17,266 bases of DNA from the NCBI GenBank assembly GCA_051000715.1, contig JBPCOB010000046.1, positions 1 through 17,266 on the forward strand. The letters run 5' to 3'. The stretch is from JBPCOB01 sp051000715 (GTDB lineage: Bacteria; Actinomycetota; Actinomycetes; JALYNC01). Shown here in pieces: positions 13,455-17,266 of the stretch (positions are counted from its first letter, which is position 1; every line of letters starts with the position of its first letter). The notes below the pieces were generated by a model. It had not been told where the DNA came from and did no database searches. It saw only the letters and a list, made by a program, of their open reading frames with translations. A program made the translations under genes and the position numbers.

Positions 13455-14837
13455 GTGACCGAGACACCGCACGGGGCCGGCTCCCGCGCGAGCGCCGATC
13501 CGGTTGCCGCCGGCACCGGCGAGGCGTCGCCGGCTCCGGTCGCCGCAGCCGGCCGGCGGTCGCTGATACGCGCGGCGACCATCGACGTGGGGCCGCTGCG
13601 CACCTCGCGGGACTTCCGGCTGCTGTTCTTCGGCCAGGCCGTCTCCTTCGCCGGCAGCATGATCACCTATGTCGCGGTGCCGTTCCAGGTATTCGCCCTG
13701 ACCCACTCGTCGCTGGCGGTGGGGATGCTCTCGCTGGTCGAGCTGGCGCCGTTGCTGGTCGCGGCCCTGGTGGGAGGCGCGCTGGCCGACGCCCACGACA
13801 GGCGCCGGCTGGTACTGCTCTCCGAGCTGGGCCTCGCGTTCGTATCCGGCGTCCTGGCGGTCAACGCGCTGCTCCCGCGCCCGCAGCTGTGGGTCCTGTT
13901 CTTCGTCGCCGGTGTGGCGGCCACTTTCGACGGCATCCAGCGGCCGTCCCTGGACGCGCTGGTGCCCCGGATCGTCCGCCGCGAGGAGGTTCCCGCCGCC
14001 GCCGCGCTGAACTCGCTGCGGAGCACCTTCGGGATGGTGCTCGGCCCGCCGCTCGGTGGGCTCCTGATCGCGCTGGCCGGTCTGCCGGCGACGTACGCGG
14101 TGGACGTGGCTAGCTTCGCCGCCTCGCTGGTGGCGCTGGGGCTGATGCGCGCCGTTCCCCCACCGCCGGAGGCCGAGCGGCCCAGCCTGCGCCGGATCGC
14201 CGAGGGCTTGCGCTACGCCCGCAGCCGACCGGAGCTGATGGGCACGTACCTCGTAGATATCAACGCGATGCTCTTCGGCATGCCGATCGCGCTGTTCCCG
14301 GCGCTGGCCACCCGGTACGGGGGCCCCGGCGTCCTGGGCCTGCTCTACGCCGCTCCATCGGTGGGATCGATGCTGGCAACGCTGACCAGCGGCTGGACCG
14401 CCTCGGTGGGCCGGCACGGGCGCGCCATCCTGCTCGCGGCCACTGCCTGGGGACTGGCCATCGTCGGCTTCGGGCTCGCCAGCTCGCTGTGGCTGGCGCT
14501 GGTCATGCTCGGCCTGGCCGGAGCGGCCGACATGATCAGCGGCATCTTCCGCTCCACGATCTGGAACCAGACCATTCCGGACTCCCTGCGTGGCCGGCTG
14601 GCCGGCATCGAGCAGATCAGCTACTCGACCGGGCCGCTGCTCGGCAATGTCGAGGCCGGCGCCGTGGCCGCTCTCACCACCGTCCGTACGTCGGTGGTCT
14701 CCGGTGGGGTTCTCTGCGTGGCGGGCTGCGGCGTGCTCGCCATCCTGCTGCCGGCCTTCAACCGGTACGACGCGCGGCGCCACCCTGCCGCCGCCGTACC
14801 GCCGCCCCCCGCTGGCTCAGCGGTCGACGCCGGCTGA
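13455..14837 (+). CDS. MFS transporter, EntS/MFS_3-like 12-TM exporter
   Basis: The product has 460 aa from a GTG at 13455 behind GGTGGGA; the in-frame sequence upstream belongs to the divergent gene. A disordered Ala/Pro/Gly-rich N-terminus of about 50 residues precedes LRTSRDFRLLFFGQAVSFAGSMITYVAVPFQVF, the opening of the enterobactin-exporter-like MFS group. Loop 2-3 motif GGALADAHDRRRLVLLSE and SLRSTFGMVLGPPLGGLLIALAG (motif C area) follow. The C-terminal half holds six further helices. It probably exports a small molecule, possibly a siderophore or drug; no biosynthetic genes are adjacent. Its last 21 bp overlap the convergent DedA gene. Confidence 0.92.
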   Translation: MTETPHGAGSRASADPVAAGTGEASPAPVAAAGRRSLIRAATIDVGPLRTSRDFRLLFFGQAVSFAGSMITYVAVPFQVFALTHSSLAVGMLSLVELAPLLVAALVGGALADAHDRRRLVLLSELGLAFVSGVLAVNALLPRPQLWVLFFVAGVAATFDGIQRPSLDALVPRIVRREEVPAAAALNSLRSTFGMVLGPPLGGLLIALAGLPATYAVDVASFAASLVALGLMRAVPPPPEAERPSLRRIAEGLRYARSRPELMGTYLVDINAMLFGMPIALFPALATRYGGPGVLGLLYAAPSVGSMLATLTSGWTASVGRHGRAILLAATAWGLAIVGFGLASSLWLALVMLGLAGAADMISGIFRSTIWNQTIPDSLRGRLAGIEQISYSTGPLLGNVEAGAVAALTTVRTSVVSGGVLCVAGCGVLAILLPAFNRYDARRHPAAAVPPPPAGSAVDAG

Positions 14838-15479
14838 CTGCGGCGGCGGCGAACTGCCCTCACCCAGCCGGTCGGCGGCCGCTCTCCGGCGGCGGACCAC
14901 CAGCACGACCAGGCCGACCACCGCGAGCAGGCCCAGCAGGCCGAGCCCGGCCACCGACAGCGCATGGTTGAGCTGGCGCCAGCCGGCGCCGGCGAGATAG
15001 CCCAGCAGGACGCTGCCGCCGGCCCAGACAACACCACCAGCGATGTTGTAGGTCGCGAAGGTGCGGTAGGGCATCCTCGCCATCCCGCACAGTCCCGGGA
15101 CCAGCACCCGCAACGCGGCCGTGAACCGGCCGACGAAGACGGCCTTGCCGCCGAGCCGGCCCACGGTGGACTTGGCCTTTTCGATGTGCTCCGGCTTCAT
15201 CAGGGCGCTCGGCAGCCGGTTGAGCAGGCGCTCGCCGTACCGCCGTCCGACGGCGTAGCCGATGCTGTCGCCGGCGACGGCGCCGCAGATCCCGGCGGCC
15301 ATGGCAGCGGCCAGCGAAACCCGGCCCTGGAAGGCCAGCACGCCACCCAGGATGCAGGCGATCTCGCCGGGGAACAGGAAGCCGAGGAAAGCCGAGGCCT
15401 CGAGGGCGACGAGGCTGAACACGAGCAGCAACGCGAGGACCCCGTGCAGGTTCAGGATGTTCTCGGCGAGGACGCTCAC
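14817..15479 (-). CDS. DedA-family membrane protein
   Basis: The protein has 220 aa from a GTG at 15479. DedA (SNARE-associated/VTT) proteins act as membrane transporters that recycle lipid carriers or flip phospholipids and support membrane potential. Signature pieces are ASAFLGFLFPGEIACILGGVLA (about 28-49), AGDSIGYAVGRRYGERLL (about 69-86) and FVGRFTAALRVLVPGLCGMARMPYRTFATYNIAGGVVW (about 115-152), which includes the family's GRF...R...P..G...M....F..YN..G...W pattern. A last TM helix (about 173-193) is followed by a basic RRRR and a disordered tail. No ribosome site precedes the GTG, so a leaderless or weakly translated message is possible. The 3' end overlaps the MFS gene. Confidence 0.93.
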   Translation of the reverse strand: MSVLAENILNLHGVLALLLVFSLVALEASAFLGFLFPGEIACILGGVLAFQGRVSLAAAMAAGICGAVAGDSIGYAVGRRYGERLLNRLPSALMKPEHIEKAKSTVGRLGGKAVFVGRFTAALRVLVPGLCGMARMPYRTFATYNIAGGVVWAGGSVLLGYLAGAGWRQLNHALSVAGLGLLGLLAVVGLVVLVVRRRRAAADRLGEGSSPPPQSAGVDR

Positions 15480-15564
15480 GGGCTAATAGTGGCGCGCGAC
15501 GGGCGCGGGCGGTTGCGAACGACCCCGGACCGACCGAAACGTGGCTGCGAGGAGCGGCGCTGCC

Positions 15565-15570
15565 TACGCT
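15565..15570 (+). promoter_or_regulatory. -10 box placed for leaderless transcription of the small membrane gene
   Basis: TACGCT (TANNNT) ends 6 nt before the GTG at 15577, which puts the transcription start on or next to the start codon. There is no ribosome site at useful spacing. This is the usual layout of actinobacterial leaderless mRNAs. Confidence 0.5.
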
Positions 15571-15576
15571 GGGAAG

Positions 15577-15756
15577 GTGAGCGGGCTGGTGCGGCGACGG
15601 CTGCTGGCCGCAGCGTGTGGCGCCGGGGCGGTGCTGGCGCTCATCGCCGGACTGCGATTCGCGAGCACCGGGCTGGCCGGGCCGGGCCCGCTCGCGTTGG
15701 GGACAGCCGGCGTACTGGTGGCCGCCGCCGTCTCGCTGGCCCGGCCACCGCGATGA
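15577..15756 (+). CDS. Small hypothetical membrane protein (59 aa)
   Basis: The reading frame begins MSGLVRRRLLAAACGAG and has two predicted membrane helices (about 9-27 and 36-53) with positive residues at both ends (VRRR at the N-terminus, ARPPR at the C-terminus). Both ends would therefore be cytosolic, forming a helical hairpin. I do not recognise a family. The frame is open further upstream to 15541, but the GTG at 15577 is supported by a well placed -10 box for a leaderless transcript. It lies between the divergent DedA gene and the nickel/cobalt permease. Its length and lack of homology mean it could still be spurious. Confidence 0.5.
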   Translation: MSGLVRRRLLAAACGAGAVLALIAGLRFASTGLAGPGPLALGTAGVLVAAAVSLARPPR

Positions 15757-15811
15757 CACGGGCGCCCTGCCGGCCGACTCAAGGGCAGCTCTGAACCGGC
15801 GAGGCCAGTTA

Positions 15812-15852
15812 CTGCGAACGTGTTGCAATAGCGACGCTGTCGCGCCTACGCT
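15812..15852 (+). promoter_or_regulatory. Nur-like nickel box overlapping the promoter of the NiCoT gene
   Basis: CTGCGA-ACGTG-TTGCAA (15812-15828) matches the Streptomyces Nur consensus TTGCAA-N5-TTGCAA in spacing, with 6/6 bases in the right half and 4/6 in the left. The right half TTGCAA also serves as a -35 hexamer, 18 bp before a TACGCT -10 box (15847-15852). Transcription would start near 15859, leaving a leader of about 52 nt with GGAGG before the ATG. A nickel-bound Fur-family repressor sitting here would block the promoter when nickel is sufficient. Confidence 0.6.
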
Positions 15853-15910
15853 GCTCGTCAGGCAACGAGGGCGCAGCCCGCGTCTCGTCTCTAGCGTCCT
15901 CGGAGGTCGA

Positions 15911-17035
15911 ATGACCGCGTCCGCCCCCGTGGTCGCCAGTGCTCCGGTTCTCCAACGGGTCAAGAGCCGCCTCAGCGGCCCGGAGTGGGCCCGGTTGAGT
16001 GGCATCACGGCGTTCATCGTCGCCCTGCACCTCATCGGCTGGGGCACTCTGATCGCCATCGTGGCGCCGCACCACTACAACCTGGCCGGCGGTAAGATCT
16101 TCGGTATCGGGCTCGGCGTCACGGCGTACATCCTCGGTATGCGCCACGCCTTCGACGCCGACCACATCGCAGCCATCGACAACACCACCCGAAAGCTCAT
16201 GGCCGAGCGAGAGCGGCCACTGTCGGTCGGGTTCTGGTTTTCTCTCGGTCACTCCTCCGTCGTGTTCGGACTCTGCTTGCTTCTCAGCGTCGGCGTACGG
16301 GCGCTCGCCGGGCAGGTCGAGAACCAGGGTTCCACCCTTCAGAACGTGACCGGCCTGGTCGGGACGCTAATCTCGGGAACGTTCCTGACCATCATCGGGA
16401 TCATCAACCTGATCATCCTGGCCGGCATCGTCCGGGTGTTCCGCGAGATGCGACGGGGCCGCTACGACGAGGCGGCACTCGAGGAGCAGCTCAACAAGCG
16501 CGGGCTGATGAACCGGATTCTGGGCCGGGTGACGAGGGCAGTCACCAAACCGTGGCAGATGTACCCGGTCGGCCTGCTGTTCGGCCTGGGATTCGACACG
16601 GCGACCGAAGTGTCACTGTTGGTCCTGGCCGGCGCGGGCGCAGCATCCCTGCTGCCGTGGTACGCGATCCTGTGCCTGCCGGTGCTCTTCGCGGCCGGGA
16701 TGTCTCTGCTCGACACCATCGACGGCTGCTTCATGAATTTCGCGTACGACTGGGCCTTCTCCAAGCCCGTCCGCAAGGTGTACTACAACATAACGATCAC
16801 GGGACTGTCGGTCGCGGTCGCGCTCATCATCGGCTTGATCGAGCTACTGTCGATTCTGGCCGAGAAGCTGTCGTTGACCGGTGCGTTCTGGAACTGGGTA
16901 TCTACTCTTGACCTGAACGTCGTGGGCTACGCGATCGTCGCTCTGTTCGTTCTGACCTGGGTCGTTGCGCTGGCGGTCTGGCGGTTCGGCCGGATCGAGG
17001 AAAAGTGGGGCGCCGGCATCCGCCAGCCGTCGTGA
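15911..17035 (+). CDS. NiCoT-family nickel/cobalt permease (HoxN/NixA-like)
   Basis: The protein has 374 aa from an ATG 4 nt after GGAGG; the open frame upstream is not used. It is a single-component high-affinity Ni2+/Co2+ importer with eight predicted TM helices. The family signature RHAFDADHIAAIDN is at residues 78-91 in TM2, whose histidines and aspartates form the metal path. Further signature segments are FSLGHSSVVF (110-119), LLFGLGFDTATEVSLL (about 222-237) and FAAGMSLLDTIDGCFMNFAY (about 258-277). Nickel versus cobalt preference cannot be read safely. The Nur-like promoter box favours nickel, perhaps for urease, hydrogenase or Ni-superoxide dismutase encoded elsewhere. Confidence 0.96.
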   Translation: MTASAPVVASAPVLQRVKSRLSGPEWARLSGITAFIVALHLIGWGTLIAIVAPHHYNLAGGKIFGIGLGVTAYILGMRHAFDADHIAAIDNTTRKLMAERERPLSVGFWFSLGHSSVVFGLCLLLSVGVRALAGQVENQGSTLQNVTGLVGTLISGTFLTIIGIINLIILAGIVRVFREMRRGRYDEAALEEQLNKRGLMNRILGRVTRAVTKPWQMYPVGLLFGLGFDTATEVSLLVLAGAGAASLLPWYAILCLPVLFAAGMSLLDTIDGCFMNFAYDWAFSKPVRKVYYNITITGLSVAVALIIGLIELLSILAEKLSLTGAFWNWVSTLDLNVVGYAIVALFVLTWVVALAVWRFGRIEEKWGAGIRQPS

Positions 17036-17048
17036 ACCGCGGAGCGTT

Positions 17049-17067
17049 GTAGTACACGCAGTAGTAC
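17049..17067. promoter_or_regulatory. Direct repeats before the antitoxin gene, possible autoregulatory site
   Basis: GTAGTAC occurs twice (17049-17055 and 17061-17067), 12 bp apart start to start, ending 10 bp before the antitoxin ATG. Each copy contains the self-complementary GTAC. Phd/YefM antitoxins usually bind short repeats in this position to repress their own operon. Confidence 0.4.
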
Positions 17068-17077
17068 GCTTCTGATT

Positions 17078-17266
17078 ATGCGGCAGGTTCCCGTCCGGGA
17101 GTTGAACCAGGACACGGCCGGGGTGTTGGCCCGGGTGCAACGCGGAGAGTCCCTGGAGATCACTTCCAACGGTCGACCGGTGGCCCGCTTGCTGCCCGTG
17201 GCGCCGCACGCCCTCGCTGCGCTCATCAGCACGGGGCTCGTGCGGCCAGCCAGCCGCACGCTGGAC
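17078..17266 (+). CDS. Phd/YefM-type antitoxin, N-terminal part (runs off the right edge)
   Basis: Sixty-three codons are visible from an ATG at 17078: MRQVPVRELNQDTAGVLARV then RGESLEITSNGRPVARLLPV. The RELNQ...VLARV..GE...T..GRPVARL.P pattern is that of the N-terminal DNA-binding/dimerisation domain of Phd/YefM (VapB-like) antitoxins. The C-terminal toxin-wrapping part is only begun. A PIN-domain VapC toxin gene would be expected just downstream, outside the window. No ribosome site is evident before the ATG, so it may be weakly translated or leaderless. Confidence 0.88.
   Translation, partial: MRQVPVRELNQDTAGVLARVQRGESLEITSNGRPVARLLPVAPHALAALISTGLVRPASRTLD

Noticed and set aside
15853..15910. 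Cobalamin or NiCo riboswitch in the NiCoT leader
   Set aside because: The leader is only about 52 nt and lacks the B12-box and the four-way-junction conserved blocks. The promoter-overlapping Nur box is a better explanation.
1..17266. CRISPR array, tRNA/rRNA genes, insertion sequence or prophage integrase
   Set aside because: No regularly spaced repeats, tRNA cloverleaf, rRNA-like sequence, transposase or integrase motifs were seen anywhere in the window.

Overview
The window is GC-rich actinobacterial chromosome. The block DUF2520 gene - panC - coaX - lysS - lsr2 - clpC-like N-domain gene follows the conserved order of M. tuberculosis Rv3603c to Rv3596c. An F420-dependent reductase gene, an Lsr2 nucleoid protein, GTG starts and 4-bp stop/start overlaps fit the same assignment. 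From remembered neighbourhoods I lean towards Micromonosporaceae or a relative, but the family is not proven by what I can see.

Layout. 1-317 (-) is the N-terminal part of an ABC-2-type drug/antibiotic exporter ATPase. 470-4522 (+) is a tightly coupled operon: Rossmann/DUF2520 protein, pantothenate synthetase, type III pantothenate kinase and lysyl-tRNA synthetase. panD, which sits between panC and coaX in mycobacteria, is absent here. lsr2 follows behind its own promoter and a perfect inverted repeat, and ends at a strong hairpin. At the clpC1 position lies only a 191-aa protein: the two Clp_N repeats, almost identical to ClpC1, then a short coiled coil and a stop. No AAA+ module follows.

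5949-6894 is a decayed strip. It holds the last ~55 codons of a VapC-type PIN toxin and a HIT-like gene broken by two frameshifts and, probably, an internal deletion. It ends at nadE (glutamine-dependent NAD+ synthetase). On the minus strand come a TetR regulator and a 14-TM DHA2 drug exporter, with a TetR-like operator in the divergent gap before panB. panB converges on a signal-less BtuF-like metal-receptor protein, and the two genes share a CTAG as overlapping stops. Upstream of that gene is an F420:NADPH oxidoreductase. A 12-TM MFS exporter then converges on a DedA membrane protein. The right end holds a small leaderless membrane protein, a NiCoT nickel/cobalt permease behind a Nur-like box, and the start of a Phd/YefM antitoxin.

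Functionally the window is rich in cofactor supply: pantothenate/CoA (panB, panC, coaX, perhaps the DUF2520 protein), NAD (nadE), F420/NADPH exchange and nickel uptake. Two drug exporters, one half-seen ABC exporter and toxin-antitoxin pieces are interspersed. The points most worth following up are the stand-alone ClpC N-domain protein, the Lsr2 variant with paired CxxH motifs, and the Nur-type box sitting on the -35 of the nickel permease promoter.
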